Assembly (NCBI RefSeq): GCF_900104455.1
Contig: NZ_FNHB01000006.1
Location: forward strand, 1 to 64,000
Length of the DNA: 64,000 bases
Direction of reading: 5' to 3'
From: Dendrosporobacter quercicolus
GTDB taxonomy: Bacteria > Bacillota > Negativicutes > DSM-1736 > Dendrosporobacteraceae
Shown: one piece after another, positions 25,455 through 34,847 of the stretch
Layout of the letters: the number at the start of each line of letters is the position of its first letter
Position numbering within the stretch: position 1 is the first letter of the stretch
Position numbers and translations under genes: made by a program
The notes under the pieces: generated by a model
What the model saw: only the letters and a program-made list of their open reading frames with translations
Database searches by the model: none
Told to the model about the DNA's origin: nothing

Positions 25455-26501
25455 ATGGCTCCAGCAAAGATACTTTCAGTAGGCTTGGCAGTCCCGGAGT
25501 TTCAAGTAGATCAAAATAAAGTAAAACAATATATACAGATGCTGTTTGACAGTGATGCCCGCAACCTGGCGCGATTGCTGCCGGTTTTCGATCATGCGGC
25601 AATTACCAAGCGGCATTTTGCCCAGCCGCTGGAATGGTATGCCGGAGAGCATACGTTTGCCGAAGCAAACGGGTTATATGAGACAATTGCGCTGGAATTA
25701 AGCGCTCAGGCGGCTCGTCAGGCGCTTGACAGCGCCGGTGTGCCGGCCAGCTCAATCGGTGCTGTGGTATTTATATCCTCCACCGGCATTGCCACGCCTA
25801 CCATTGACGCCAAATTAATATCCCGGCTGGAATTATCAGGACATACAGTGAGGCTGCCCATTTGGGGGTTAGGCTGCGCCGGCGGCGCGGCCGGAGTAGC
25901 CAGAGCGGCCGAGATGGCGCAAATGATGCCTGGCAAAGCGGTTCTGCTCATTGCAGCCGAGCTATGCAGTCTTACCTTTCAACGGCATGATTTTTCCAAA
26001 TCCAATCTGGTTGGCGCCGGTTTATTTGCCGATGGCGCCGCCGCCGCTGTCCTGTCAACCGAGGGATGCGGCCCGGCGGTGCTCGGCAGTTTGAGTACTT
26101 TATTCACCGACTCTGAAGACGTTATGGGCTGGGATGTCGTTGATACCGGGCTAAAGGTAAGGTTTTCACGGGATATTCCGGCAATTGTGCGCCGGCACTT
26201 ACCGGTCTTAATGACCGAGGCTTGCTGCAGGTGGGGCATTGAGCGCTCCGACCTGGAGCATTATATTGTCCATCCCGGCGGACCCAAGGTTATCGAAGCC
26301 TATGTTGAGAGTCTGGGCCTGCCTGTGGGAGCAGTGGCTGAAGCTTATGCCGCTCTAGCGCAATTCGGCAATATGTCCAGTGCATCAATCCTTTTTGTAT
26401 TGTCTAAATACTTGCAAAACCGTTTGCCTACTGAAAAATACGGCGTTTTTCTGGCATTAGGCCCTGGTTTTAGTTCCGAGCAGGTATTATTCCAATGGTA
26501 G
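25455..26501 (+). CDS. Type III polyketide synthase (alkylpyrone synthase type)
   Basis: A 348-residue chalcone/stilbene-synthase-like enzyme that extends fatty acyl-CoA with malonyl-CoA and cyclises the chain, giving alkylpyrones in Bacillus (BcsA). The catalytic triad is visible: Cys near 140 in WGLGCAGGAAG, His near 273 in VHPGGPK, Asn near 306 in FGNMSSAS. Start ATG follows gaggggaa. The next gene overlaps by 7 bp and encodes the expected methyltransferase partner. Confidence 0.93.
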   Translation: MAPAKILSVGLAVPEFQVDQNKVKQYIQMLFDSDARNLARLLPVFDHAAITKRHFAQPLEWYAGEHTFAEANGLYETIALELSAQAARQALDSAGVPASSIGAVVFISSTGIATPTIDAKLISRLELSGHTVRLPIWGLGCAGGAAGVARAAEMAQMMPGKAVLLIAAELCSLTFQRHDFSKSNLVGAGLFADGAAAAVLSTEGCGPAVLGSLSTLFTDSEDVMGWDVVDTGLKVRFSRDIPAIVRRHLPVLMTEACCRWGIERSDLEHYIVHPGGPKVIEAYVESLGLPVGAVAEAYAALAQFGNMSSASILFVLSKYLQNRLPTEKYGVFLALGPGFSSEQVLFQW

Positions 26502-27013
26502 CAATACTGGCGTTCGGTCTGGCTGCTGTAATCGCCGGGCAAAGGCTGATCGAACTTTGTATTGCCAGGCGTAACCGCCGTTATATTGAATCAATCGGGG
26601 GGCAGGAGGCGGGAGCCGGCCATTACCCCTTGTTTTTTGCTCTTCATGGCGGCTGGCTGGCCGGCTGGATCTATGAAGCTATTTCCACCGGTGGGCTTAG
26701 CGGCAACTGGCCGGTTTGGCTGGGGTTATTTGTATTGGCTCAGGGACTGCGCTATTGGTGCATGTTGAGTCTGGGGCGTTTCTGGAATACCAGAATCTTT
26801 GTAGTGCCGGGGCAGCGCAGAGTAAAGACCGGGCCATATCGCTTTATTGCCCATCCCAATTACCTGGCTGTTTGTATTGAACTGGCCTGCGTGCCGCTGC
26901 TATTTAACGCCGGGGCAACGGCCTTGGCGGCCTCTCTGGTAAACGCGCTGTTGTTAGGCGCTGTCCGCATCCCGGCGGAAGAAAGGGCTCTGCGGCAACT
27001 GCAAAATTCCTGA
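26495..27013 (+). CDS. Isoprenylcysteine methyltransferase-like protein (YpbQ/BpsB-like)
   Basis: A 172-residue membrane methyltransferase with four or five helices. The C-terminal SAM-binding blocks TGPYRFIAHPNYLAVCIEL and RIPAEERAL are those of the ICMT family. In B. subtilis the YpbQ homologue, encoded beside the type III PKS, O-methylates alkylpyrones. The 7-bp overlap with the PKS gene supports the same two-step pathway here. Confidence 0.9.
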   Translation: MVAILAFGLAAVIAGQRLIELCIARRNRRYIESIGGQEAGAGHYPLFFALHGGWLAGWIYEAISTGGLSGNWPVWLGLFVLAQGLRYWCMLSLGRFWNTRIFVVPGQRRVKTGPYRFIAHPNYLAVCIELACVPLLFNAGATALAASLVNALLLGAVRIPAEERALRQLQNS

Positions 27014-27022
27014 CAGCAGGTA

Positions 27023-27070
27023 AAAAGTGGTACAAAAAACGCGAGAGCGCGCGGTTTTTGTACCACTTTT
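27023..27070. terminator. Bidirectional terminator
   Basis: Arms aaaagtggtacaaaaa and tttttgtaccactttt enclose a GC-rich loop. It separates the PKS operon from the convergent TauE-like gene. Confidence 0.88.
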
Positions 27071-27108
27071 CTATTTCAAAATTTAGCTGCGACAACGGAT
27101 CCTGCTGA

Positions 27109-27882
27109 TTACAGAGCCTGATTGGCCGTCAGGGCCAGACGCAGACCCAGTGCGAACAGGGCCAGGGCCAGGAGAGCGATAATTGATTTTGACTTGGTGC
27201 GCAACGATAAGGCCGCACCAAACTGAGCTCCCGCGATCGCCCCAAGGCCGATGGTAAGGGCCGGTAATAACAGGACATTGCCGAGCAGCAGGTGCGAAGT
27301 CACTCCGAACAATGAAGATACGGCCAGTACAAAGTGGGAGGTGGCGGTCGCGATATGGGTCGGAAAACCCAATATGTAAATCATAATCGGCACATGGATA
27401 ACTCCGCCGCCAATACCCAGAATGCTGGACAGAAAGCCGACACCGGCGCTAACGATAATACCCAGCGTGCGATTGTAGGTAAAGGAGGACGGATCAAATT
27501 CAGTACCGGCCCCTTTCGGTGAAGAACGGAAAAACATTAACAGAGCAATAAGCATTAAAAAAATACCAAAGGTCATTCTAAAACTGGCTCCGGTAAAATA
27601 TTCAACCATATAACTGCCCAGAAACGCACCCGGTACAGTGGCGACGGCAAATTTAACAGCCGCGTCATAATAAATTTTTTTTTGCTTGATATAGGCATAG
27701 GTCCCGGACAGCGCGTTTAACAGAACGATCGTCAGGGACGTTCCGACAGCTTGCTGCGGGGTGTAGTTCATCAGCAGCACAAATACGGGGATCAGGATAA
27801 TACCGCCGCCGATGCCTACCAGCGTGCCAAATGTTCCAACCGCAAAACCGAGGATAAATAAGGTCAGAATTGTTGTTAGTAT
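27109..27882 (-). CDS. TauE/SafE family exporter, non-standard start
   Basis: About 257 residues and eight helices; a sulfite/sulfonate exporter type permease. GTLVGIGGGIILIPV in helix 1 and its internal repeat SILGIGGGVIHVPI near residue 160 are the two pseudo-symmetric signature loops. The first ATG (27780) would delete the first signature, yet the open frame upstream has no ATG, GTG or TTG before the stop. A perfect aaggagg lies 8 nt before an in-frame ATA (27882), which I use as the start. ATT at 27888 is too close. A sequencing error changing ATG to ATA is the main alternative. Confidence 0.75.
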   Translation of the reverse strand: MLTTILTLFILGFAVGTFGTLVGIGGGIILIPVFVLLMNYTPQQAVGTSLTIVLLNALSGTYAYIKQKKIYYDAAVKFAVATVPGAFLGSYMVEYFTGASFRMTFGIFLMLIALLMFFRSSPKGAGTEFDPSSFTYNRTLGIIVSAGVGFLSSILGIGGGVIHVPIMIYILGFPTHIATATSHFVLAVSSLFGVTSHLLLGNVLLLPALTIGLGAIAGAQFGAALSLRTKSKSIIALLALALFALGLRLALTANQAL

Positions 27883-28095
27883 GGTAATTACCTCCTTAAC
27901 CAGGTCAAAGTAACGATGAGTACATCATACTGCTATTTTTATAAAAAGAAAAGTAATTAGCAGACATTCCCCGTATTTTCTGTTAAACGTCCGGGTTTGA
28001 CCGGATAACACAAGACGGAGAGAGGAATATCCGGCCTTGTGTTTAATTATTTTACATAGCGTCAAAACAGGAACAGCCGGATGAGGAGTGAAAAG

Positions 28096-28773
28096 ATGTT
28101 TAACAGCCATGTAGAACTGGAAGCTTCGTTATTTCAATGTAATCAATGCGCCTTGGCTCAGGATCAGAATCATGGGCCGACATCATATAACGGGACGCCG
28201 CACAGCAGTCTGGCCATTGTGGGTGAAGGTCCCGGACGGGTGGAGGATGAGTACGGCGTGCCCCTGGTTGGCCCGTCAGGCCAGCTGCTGGATAAGGCTT
28301 TGGCAAGCGTGGGTATTACCCGGGATTTGATATATACCACCAATATTGTTAAATGCCGCCCCAGAGGCAATCGAACGCCTACCGTTGAGGAAGGGCTTTT
28401 TTGCGCCAATATCTGGCTGGACGCCGAAATGAAATTAGTGCGTCCGCGGATCATTATCGCTTTGGGCAGCGTGGCTTTAAAATACCTGCACCATAGTAAC
28501 GCCCGCATTACGAAGGACCGGGGGGCATGGTTTGAGACCAAATATGACATACCGGCAATTGCCACTTACCATCCGGCTTATCTGCTCAGGCTTAACGGCA
28601 AAGAATTGGTCAAGGCAAAATGGGAAGTCTATTACGACTTTAAGGCTGCGGTTGATAAGGTATTGGCCCTGGAGCCCAATACTTCCCTGAAATCCGACCT
28701 GCCGCCCAATTTACTTGAACAATATGCGCCAAGGCGGCAAAGCCGGTTAAAACAGCCGGCTGGAAAAATATAA
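28096..28773 (+). CDS. Uracil-DNA glycosylase (family 4-like)
   Basis: A 225-residue DNA repair enzyme that removes uracil. GEGPGRVEDEYGVPLVGPSG near residue 44 holds motif 1 with the catalytic acid, TNIVKCRPRGNRTPT near 86 includes iron-sulfur cysteines, and TYHPAYLLR near 157 is motif 2. An early CNQCALA provides two more cysteines, giving a 4Fe-4S site as in family 4. Start ATG 28096 follows gaggag. It has a non-standard basic C-terminal tail of about 40 residues. Confidence 0.92.
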   Translation: MFNSHVELEASLFQCNQCALAQDQNHGPTSYNGTPHSSLAIVGEGPGRVEDEYGVPLVGPSGQLLDKALASVGITRDLIYTTNIVKCRPRGNRTPTVEEGLFCANIWLDAEMKLVRPRIIIALGSVALKYLHHSNARITKDRGAWFETKYDIPAIATYHPAYLLRLNGKELVKAKWEVYYDFKAAVDKVLALEPNTSLKSDLPPNLLEQYAPRRQSRLKQPAGKI

Positions 28774-28859
28774 CGTTATAGATACCAGGTTGAATGGGGC
28801 AGACTAATTGCAGCAACAGGATTTTTGGAATCGTCATATTTCCAAAAGGAGGAACCAGT

Positions 28860-29108
28860 ATGCTGTGGTCTTTAATTATTGGATTAATTGCCGGGTGGCT
28901 GGCTGGTAAAATTTCACGCGGCAATAGCTTTGGCCTGATTGGGAACTTGGTGGTAGGTGTAATTGGCGCTTATGTCGGAGGGTTTTTGTTCGGCTTACTG
29001 GGCCTAAACGCCTATGGAACAATTGGCAGTATTGTTGTCAGCACAATCGGGGCCATCGTTTTTTTATGGGTACTTAGTATGTTTGTCAAGCCTAAACGGG
29101 TGGTTTAA
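28860..29108 (+). CDS. GlsB/YeaQ/YmgE family membrane protein
   Basis: An 82-residue three-helix, glycine-rich membrane protein of the transglycosylase-associated / GlsB family, often induced by general stress. GLIAGWLAGKISRG opens the protein and the repeated GxxxG-like pattern runs to the end. ATG 28860 has aggagg 6 nt upstream. It stands alone with a strong terminator. Confidence 0.9.
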   Translation: MLWSLIIGLIAGWLAGKISRGNSFGLIGNLVVGVIGAYVGGFLFGLLGLNAYGTIGSIVVSTIGAIVFLWVLSMFVKPKRVV

Positions 29109-29125
29109 AGCAGATAATGTTTGAA

Positions 29126-29175
29126 AAATAAAGTGAGGAAGCCGGAGAAATTGAACCGGCTTCCTCACTTTATTT
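29126..29175. terminator. Terminator with 20-bp arms
   Basis: Perfect arms aaataaagtgaggaagccgg and their complement around agaaattgaa. Between 29176 and 29412 I see no gene; the region should hold the glnS promoter, which is not clear. Confidence 0.92.
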
Positions 29176-29412
29176 GCACGGAATAATGCATCATCAAATG
29201 CTGCCATTGCGGTTTTGCCGGCCATTGTATAAGTATACCGCCGGCTTTATTGAATTATGTGCTGAAATAAATTAGAAAAAGTCTTAATTCACTACTATTT
29301 TAAGCTATATTTTACCATAATAGATAAGGAGATGTTTATCTGAGCAGGAAACATAAGAAGTAATGACGAATAACGTCAATTTAGAAAAGACGTCGCGAAG
29401 GAGCCTGGAATT

Positions 29413-31089
29413 ATGTCGATGAATGCTGTTGTATCATCAAATTTTATTCAAACAATGATTGATGAAGACCTGCGTAACCAAAAAAACGGTAATAAAGTCC
29501 ATACCCGCTTTCCGCCGGAACCTAATGGATATCTGCATATCGGTCATGCCAAATCAATCTGCCTGAATTTTGGGCTGGCTCGCCAGTATAACGGGTTATG
29601 TAATCTCCGATTTGATGATACAAATCCGGTGAAAGAGGATATTGAATATGTTGAATCTATCCAGGAAGATGTTCAATGGTTAGGATTCTCCTGGGATGAC
29701 CGGCGGTATTATGCTTCTGATTATTTCGGTAAACTATATGACTATGCCGTTTATTTGATTAAGAAGGGCCGGGCTTATGTTTGCGACTTATCGGCGCAGG
29801 AAATGCGTGAGTATCGCGGAACCTTGACTGAACCAGGGAAAGAGAGCCCTTATCGCAACCGGCCGGTTGAGGAAAACTTAGCATTATTTGAACAGATGAA
29901 AGCCGGCAAGTTTCCGGATGGCGCCCGTGTTCTCCGGGCTAAAATAGATATGGCTTCCCCCAATTTAAATATGCGCGATCCGGCGTTATACCGCATTTCT
30001 CATTCCTCTCATCACCGGACCGGCGATAAATGGTGCATTTATCCAATGTACGATTTCGCCCATCCGATTTCCGATGCCTTGGAAAACATTACCCACTCAA
30101 TTTGTACCCTGGAGTTCGAAGATCATCGCCCGTTGTACGATTGGGTACTCAAGGCCTGCGATTGTCCCCTTCCCCGGCCGCAGCAGATTGAATTTGCCAG
30201 GCTGAATTTGAATCGTACGGTAATGAGTAAACGCAAACTAAGACTATTGGTTGAAGGCGGTCATGTAAGCGGCTGGGACGATCCACGGATGCCGACCATT
30301 TCCGGTTTACGCCGCCGTGGGTATACGCCGGAGGCAATTCGGGATTTTTGTGACCGGATTGGTGTGGCAAAAAGCAATAGCACAGTCGATATTGCACTGC
30401 TGGAGCACTGTATCCGCGAAGACCTTAACCGCCGGGCCGCCCGGGCGATGGTCGTGCTGCGTCCGCTCCGGGTGGTCATTGAAAACTACCCGGAAGGGCA
30501 GGTTGAGCAGCTTACGGCTGAAAACAATCCCGAGGATGATGGCATGGGAAACCGAAGCATTCCTTTTTCCCGTGAATTATATATTGAGCAAGACGATTTC
30601 ATGGAAGAACCGGCCAGGAAATTCTTCCGGCTGGCTCCTGGCAAAGAAGTACGGCTTAAGCATGCCTACATTATTAAATGTGAACGGGTAATTAAAGATG
30701 AAGCAGGCAGTATTATTGAAGTTCGCTGCAGTTATGATCCGGAAACGAAGAGCGGCGGAACAAACAGCGGCCGTAAAGTGAAAGGCACTCTGCATTGGGT
30801 ATGCGCCAGTCAGGCTGTGCAGGTTGAAGTACGATTATACGACTATCTGCTGACAGATGACAGTGATGAGGAAGCTGAAGATTTTATTGCAACATTAAAT
30901 GAAAATTCGCTGGAGACGATTAGCGGCTGTATGGCGGAACCCAGTCTGGGTGAAGCCCGGCCAGGTAACCGTTATCAGTTTCTGCGGCAGGGGTATTTCT
31001 GTGTTGATGCTGATTCAGCGTCGGGAAAACCAATTTTTAACCGAATTGTAGGGCTGCGGGATTCCTGGGCAAAAATGCAAAAAGGCTGA
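29413..31089 (+). CDS. glnS: Glutaminyl-tRNA synthetase
   Basis: A 558-residue class I synthetase charging tRNA-Gln directly. The N-terminal catalytic core has [18 protein letters not shown] (HIGH motif near residue 42) and VMSKRKL (KMSKS type near 270). [19 protein letters not shown] is a GlnRS-specific stretch. The C-terminal anticodon-binding barrels are complete. Start ATG has gaaggag upstream. Most Firmicutes make Gln-tRNA indirectly with GatCAB, so a GlnRS is noteworthy and probably acquired. A terminator follows. Confidence 0.96.
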   Translation: MSMNAVVSSNFIQTMIDEDLRNQKNGNKVHTRFPPEPNGYLHIGHAKSICLNFGLARQYNGLCNLRFDDTNPVKEDIEYVESIQEDVQWLGFSWDDRRYYASDYFGKLYDYAVYLIKKGRAYVCDLSAQEMREYRGTLTEPGKESPYRNRPVEENLALFEQMKAGKFPDGARVLRAKIDMASPNLNMRDPALYRISHSSHHRTGDKWCIYPMYDFAHPISDALENITHSICTLEFEDHRPLYDWVLKACDCPLPRPQQIEFARLNLNRTVMSKRKLRLLVEGGHVSGWDDPRMPTISGLRRRGYTPEAIRDFCDRIGVAKSNSTVDIALLEHCIREDLNRRAARAMVVLRPLRVVIENYPEGQVEQLTAENNPEDDGMGNRSIPFSRELYIEQDDFMEEPARKFFRLAPGKEVRLKHAYIIKCERVIKDEAGSIIEVRCSYDPETKSGGTNSGRKVKGTLHWVCASQAVQVEVRLYDYLLTDDSDEEAEDFIATLNENSLETISGCMAEPSLGEARPGNRYQFLRQGYFCVDADSASGKPIFNRIVGLRDSWAKMQKG

Positions 31090-31122
31090 ATGGGAGCTGC
31101 CAAAGGCAGCCGCCCATTTTTT
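31089..31122 (+). terminator. glnS terminator
   Basis: Stem gctgcc/ggcagc with outer pairs tggg/ccca, followed by six T. It overlaps the glnS stop codon. Confidence 0.85.
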
Positions 31123-31135
31123 GAGGTGATAACTG

Positions 31136-31438
31136 ATGGCTAAAATACCAAAAAATTTAAGTGACAATGCAATGTTTTCGGGGTTTAAGGAAAAGGCGAC
31201 GTTTGAAACAGCGGTCTACAGTGAGGCTGAGGAACCGGTTAAACCAGGGAAAAAGGAACAAAAAGAAGACCTTGCCACCGCTTTTTTCACTCCGGAAATT
31301 CAGGAGAAGGTAGGCAAGGCCTTACTGGAAATTAAACTTGAGCTTTATAAACAAGGCACGATTGATTACACCATTAAGGTTGTCCGTCAAGGCAATCAGG
31401 TTATTCTGACTGCCGTACCGGCCAAGCCTAAGAAGTAG
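31136..31438 (+). CDS. Hypothetical protein
   Basis: A 100-residue soluble protein, not recognised. The N-terminal half is polar and lysine-rich (KPGKKEQKEDLATAF); the C-terminal half is predicted alpha then beta (KALLEIKLELYKQGTIDYTI). There is no signal peptide or membrane segment. Start ATG has gaggtg upstream. It ends 11 bp inside the convergent thioesterase-like gene. Confidence 0.65.
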   Translation: MAKIPKNLSDNAMFSGFKEKATFETAVYSEAEEPVKPGKKEQKEDLATAFFTPEIQEKVGKALLEIKLELYKQGTIDYTIKVVRQGNQVILTAVPAKPKK

Positions 31439-31829
31439 CCAGCTTGCTTTCTGTTTTTTGTAAAAATCTTTCGATATCAATGATGTAACGTTGGTGAGTT
31501 CCCTCACCAATTTTTTCTTTTTCATCGAAAGCTTCCACCCGGAAGGTTAATTTTTTCCCTGTTATCCCGGTTAGTTCAGCCGCTGCCCGCACCTGCATGC
31601 CAATGGGCGTAGCTGCGATGTGGCTGACATTTACATGAATCCCGACAGTAGCCATGCCGGCCGGCAGATGCGGTTCGACAGCGGCGAGGCAGGCCGCTTC
31701 AATTAAGCCGATCATCGCCGGGGTGGCATACACCGACACTGAGCCGCTGCCATACCTGACAGCGGTATTCTCAGGGGTTACCTGCTCGGATTTCTCACTT
31801 GTCAAACCCACTGGTAAATGAAGTTCCAT
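31428..31829 (-). CDS. Hotdog-fold thioesterase (FlK-like)
   Basis: A 133-residue hotdog-fold protein resembling fluoroacetyl-CoA thioesterase FlK. ATPAMIGLIEAACLAAVEPH near residue 35 is the central hotdog helix with a Glu, and TVGIHVNVSHIAATPIG near 60 is the following strand region with His. These proteins hydrolyse acyl-CoA thioesters, often of unusual acids; the substrate is unknown. Start ATG has ggagtg upstream. It overlaps the opposite-strand neighbour by 11 bp. Confidence 0.82.
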   Translation of the reverse strand: MELHLPVGLTSEKSEQVTPENTAVRYGSGSVSVYATPAMIGLIEAACLAAVEPHLPAGMATVGIHVNVSHIAATPIGMQVRAAAELTGITGKKLTFRVEAFDEKEKIGEGTHQRYIIDIERFLQKTESKLATS

Positions 31830-31955
31830 CCAATCACTCCCTGGTTATTTGTTGCCAGGCAATCAGCCTGTATATCTGCAGTATAGCAAATCCGGGGAAA
31901 AAATAGAATAGGCTTCCAGAACTCAGGCCAAACTATTGGCAGGAGGTGATGATTA

Positions 31956-32456
31956 GTGGCCCTAAATTTATCCCGAAAAGAACAAATGCTTTTACAGGAT
32001 CAGAAAAAGCATGAGCAGATTTGCGTACAAAAATATCAATCCTATGCAAATCAAACGCAAACGCCCCAATTAAAGCAGCTGTTTACCAATTATGCGCAGG
32101 CGGAACAGCAGCATCTGAACACCATCAACCAAATTCTCAGCGGCCAAGTGCCCGATGTCCAGCAGCAAGGCCAGCAACAAAATCAGCAGGGTCAGCAACA
32201 GAACCAGCAAGGCAGTGGGCAACCGGCCGGTGCCGGCAGTCCGTCTGCATTTGCCGGCGGCCCAAATGACGCAGCGTTGTTAAACGATATGCTGATGACT
32301 GAAAAATATGTGTCCGGCACCTATGATACAGCTATTTTTGAGTTTGCCGATCCAAGCGTCAGACAGGTTCTCAATCATATCCAAAAAGAAGAGCAGGAGC
32401 ATGGTGAAGGTCTGTTTAAGTATATGCAAAGCCAGGGGCTGTATAATGTTCAATAG
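31956..32456 (+). CDS. CotF-type spore coat protein
   Basis: A 166-residue protein with the ferritin-like helical CotF fold split by a Gln-rich linker. The first helices (residues 5-60) and the last (around LLNDMLMTEKYVSGTYDTAI, residues 108-127) match the coat F domain. The middle has short tandem units QQQNQQG and a PAGAGS stretch. GTG start follows aggaggtg. It would be deposited on the spore coat under mother-cell control; no sigma-E/K promoter was identified. It supports a spore-forming host. Confidence 0.85.
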   Translation: MALNLSRKEQMLLQDQKKHEQICVQKYQSYANQTQTPQLKQLFTNYAQAEQQHLNTINQILSGQVPDVQQQGQQQNQQGQQQNQQGSGQPAGAGSPSAFAGGPNDAALLNDMLMTEKYVSGTYDTAIFEFADPSVRQVLNHIQKEEQEHGEGLFKYMQSQGLYNVQ

Positions 32457-32466
32457 TCAATTTGAA

Positions 32467-32495
32467 GAAGCGCTCTTGCGGGCGCTTCTTTTTTT
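32467..32495 (+). terminator. Coat protein gene terminator
   Basis: Stem gaagcgc/gcgcttc with an 8-nt loop, followed by seven T. Confidence 0.88.
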
Positions 32496-32639
32496 CGAGC
32501 AGCACCCCCAAAACGTCCGGTCATAGGACGCCGTCCGAAGCCATTGCCAATAAATTATTCTGGTCAAACAGGGCATTATGATATATAATATCTGTGGCAA
32601 TTTGGCTGAACGCTGTTTATTGCAGAGGGGAGAGGCTAT

Positions 32640-34022
32640 ATGGGTAGACAATACGATGTGGCGATTATCGGCGGGGGGCCTGCCGGGATTTTCGCCGCCT
32701 ATGAGTTGGCGAGGCTTAATCCGGAGATCAGAGTAATCCTGATTGAAGAGGGACGTGATATATACAGCCGGCGATGTCCGATTGCCGAGAAAAAAGTCGA
32801 GCACTGCATTAATTGCAAGCCCTGCAGCATCATGCGCGGCTTTGGCGGGGCGGGCGCTTTTTCCGACGGGAAATATAATTTTACCACTCAGTTTGGCGGC
32901 TGGCTGAACGAATATCTTCCGGACGATGAGGTACTCAGCCTGATTGACTATGTTGATGGGGTAAATAAGCAGTATGGAGCGCCAAGTGAGTACTTTAGCA
33001 CGCAAAACAGCTCGCTGGGCAAACTGGCCATCGGATTTGGCCTACACCTGCTTGAGGCAAAAGTCCGGCACCTGGGCACTGAAAACAACCTCAAAATTCT
33101 CGAACAAATTTATGAACAGCTTAAGGATAAGATTACCCTGATTTTTAACAGGCATGTGGCGTCGATTGATCAAACCGAGGCGGGTTTTGGGCTTCAGTTA
33201 CTTGATGACGAGCCGGTAAGCTGCCGCTATTTGATTGCCGCACCCGGCCGGGCCGGATCGGAATGGTTTGCCGGCCGGTGTAAAGAGATGGGGCTGACCA
33301 TGCTGAATAACCAGGTTGACGTTGGCGTAAGAATAGAAATTCCGGCAACCGTATTCCAGCATATCACCGATGAAGTTTATGAGGCCAAACTGATTTACCG
33401 TACGAAACAATACGGCGATTTGGTCCGGACTTTTTGTATGAATCCCAAAGGATATGTTGTAGCCGAAAACACGGATGGCATTGTTACTGTGAACGGACAT
33501 AGCTACCGGGATGAAAAACTGCACAGCAAAAATACGAATTTTGCCTTACTGGTAAGCAATCGTTTTAATGAACCCTTTAACGAGCCGCATCAGTATGGTA
33601 AACGAATTGCCTCTTTTTCTAATATGCTGGGCGGTGGCGTGCTTGTACAACGGTTTGGCGATCTGATCAAGGGCCGGAGAACGAATGAACACCGCCTGGA
33701 GCAAAGTTTTACCAAACCAACACTAAAAGCGACGCCGGGCGACCTAAGCCTGGTACTGCCTAAGCGTCATTTGGACAACATTATTGAAATGATTTATGCC
33801 TTAAATAATATTGCGCCGGGCATGGCCAATGACGATACTTTGCTGTATGGTGTTGAAGTCAAGTTTTATAGTTCCCGGTTAAAGCTGACTGATGAGCTGG
33901 AAACTGAAATTCCCGGGCTGTTTGCAATTGGCGACGGAGCCGGCGTGACGCGCGGGTTGTCTCAGGCCAGCGCCAGCGGCGTATATGTTGCCCGGATCAT
34001 TCATGACAGACGGAAAGCCTGA
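32640..34022 (+). CDS. FAD-dependent oxidoreductase (COG2509-like)
   Basis: A 460-residue flavoprotein. The Rossmann FAD-binding GGGPAGIFAAYELA is near residue 11 and the second FAD block GLFAIGDGAGVTRGLSQA near 420. An early cysteine-rich stretch CPIAEKKVEHCINCKPC (residues 45-61) and RGFGGAGAFSDGKYN follow, as in the uncharacterised COG2509 dehydrogenases. Substrate and redox partner are unknown. Start ATG has gagggga upstream. A hairpin terminator follows. Confidence 0.85.
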   Translation: MGRQYDVAIIGGGPAGIFAAYELARLNPEIRVILIEEGRDIYSRRCPIAEKKVEHCINCKPCSIMRGFGGAGAFSDGKYNFTTQFGGWLNEYLPDDEVLSLIDYVDGVNKQYGAPSEYFSTQNSSLGKLAIGFGLHLLEAKVRHLGTENNLKILEQIYEQLKDKITLIFNRHVASIDQTEAGFGLQLLDDEPVSCRYLIAAPGRAGSEWFAGRCKEMGLTMLNNQVDVGVRIEIPATVFQHITDEVYEAKLIYRTKQYGDLVRTFCMNPKGYVVAENTDGIVTVNGHSYRDEKLHSKNTNFALLVSNRFNEPFNEPHQYGKRIASFSNMLGGGVLVQRFGDLIKGRRTNEHRLEQSFTKPTLKATPGDLSLVLPKRHLDNIIEMIYALNNIAPGMANDDTLLYGVEVKFYSSRLKLTDELETEIPGLFAIGDGAGVTRGLSQASASGVYVARIIHDRRKA

Positions 34023-34029
34023 GAAATAT

Positions 34030-34073
34030 AAAGAGGGTGTCTTTAAATGGAAGTATTTAAAGACACCCTCTTT
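34030..34073. terminator. Terminator hairpin, family A
   Basis: Perfect arms aaagagggtgtctttaaat and its complement around ggaagt. It resembles the hairpin at 42110-42155 (shared gggtgtctNtaaat). Confidence 0.88.
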
Positions 34074-34172
34074 GCAATTTGTCAACTGCCGTCCGCAGGA
34101 GCCTTGGCTATGGACGCGTCCTTGCTTATGAAAGGGCCGGCTGGTTTTTGCGGTATGGCGCCCAGGGGATGA

Positions 34173-34688
34173 TCAGCTTTTATCCGGCAGGGTCTGGCGG
34201 CTGAAGCGCTTCTCCAGCTTTCCGCCAATGATGGCGGAAATAAAGCCGATAGCCAGGCCGCTCCAGACTGGCGAGCCGCCGAAACCCCAAAAGGATCCCA
34301 GGTGCATGCCGACAGTCAAACCAATGAAAAAGCCGCTGAAGTGCGCTGGCTTTCCGGTAGCGGTTACCCCCTGGTCGCGCAGTCTTTTATTAATTTCAAG
34401 GGCCTTATTATAGGCCTGCCACATGCCATAGGTCCATAAGGCCGGGTAAAACTGCAGCCAATGGTAGTCAATTACCTGACGGGATTCAGCAAAATTGAAA
34501 TTAAATGAATGGTGTATGGCAAGGTTAAGCTGGGCATGATTATTAATAAAAAATTCGAAAAGAATCATGGCAATGCCCAGTAAATATTCCTGATTATAGA
34601 CCTGGCCGAGGCCCGGAATCATCGCTGACCAGCCTAAGGCAACCCAAGGCGAGCGATAAGTTAAATCTTGCAGCTCATTTAATTTCAA
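34173..34688 (-). CDS. Hypothetical membrane protein
   Basis: A 171-residue protein with about three hydrophobic segments. ALGWSAMIPGLGQVYNQEYL near residue 18 resembles the TM2/DUF5683-type opening (P-G-x-G-x-x-Y). A glycine-rich helical hairpin (FIGLTVGMHLGSFWGFGG) follows near 125. I chose TTG 34688, 7 nt after agggggg; the frame is open further upstream but lacks a site. It lies between convergent neighbours. Function unknown. Confidence 0.75.
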   Translation of the reverse strand: MKLNELQDLTYRSPWVALGWSAMIPGLGQVYNQEYLLGIAMILFEFFINNHAQLNLAIHHSFNFNFAESRQVIDYHWLQFYPALWTYGMWQAYNKALEINKRLRDQGVTATGKPAHFSGFFIGLTVGMHLGSFWGFGGSPVWSGLAIGFISAIIGGKLEKRFSRQTLPDKS

Positions 34689-34847
34689 ATGACAGACCCC
34701 CCTGATATTCAATGCTGGTAGACCTTAATGACATTATGTCAATGGGGAGTATTTGAAAGATATTCCCTATTTGTATTATATGTAAGCGCACTCTTACTTT
34801 ATGCAAAACAGGCAGGCGTAAGCAGGAAATTTACTGCTCCTGTTAGT

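Noticed and set aside
28006-28043. Hairpin acacaag/cttgtgt before the uracil-DNA glycosylase as a riboswitch
   Set aside because: Only short arms with a long AT-rich interior and no alternative structure; it may be a weak terminator but is not strong enough to annotate.
32158-32225. Tandem DNA repeat inside the coat protein gene as a separate element
   Set aside because: The repetition encodes the QQQNQQG linker of the coat protein and is explained by the coding sequence.
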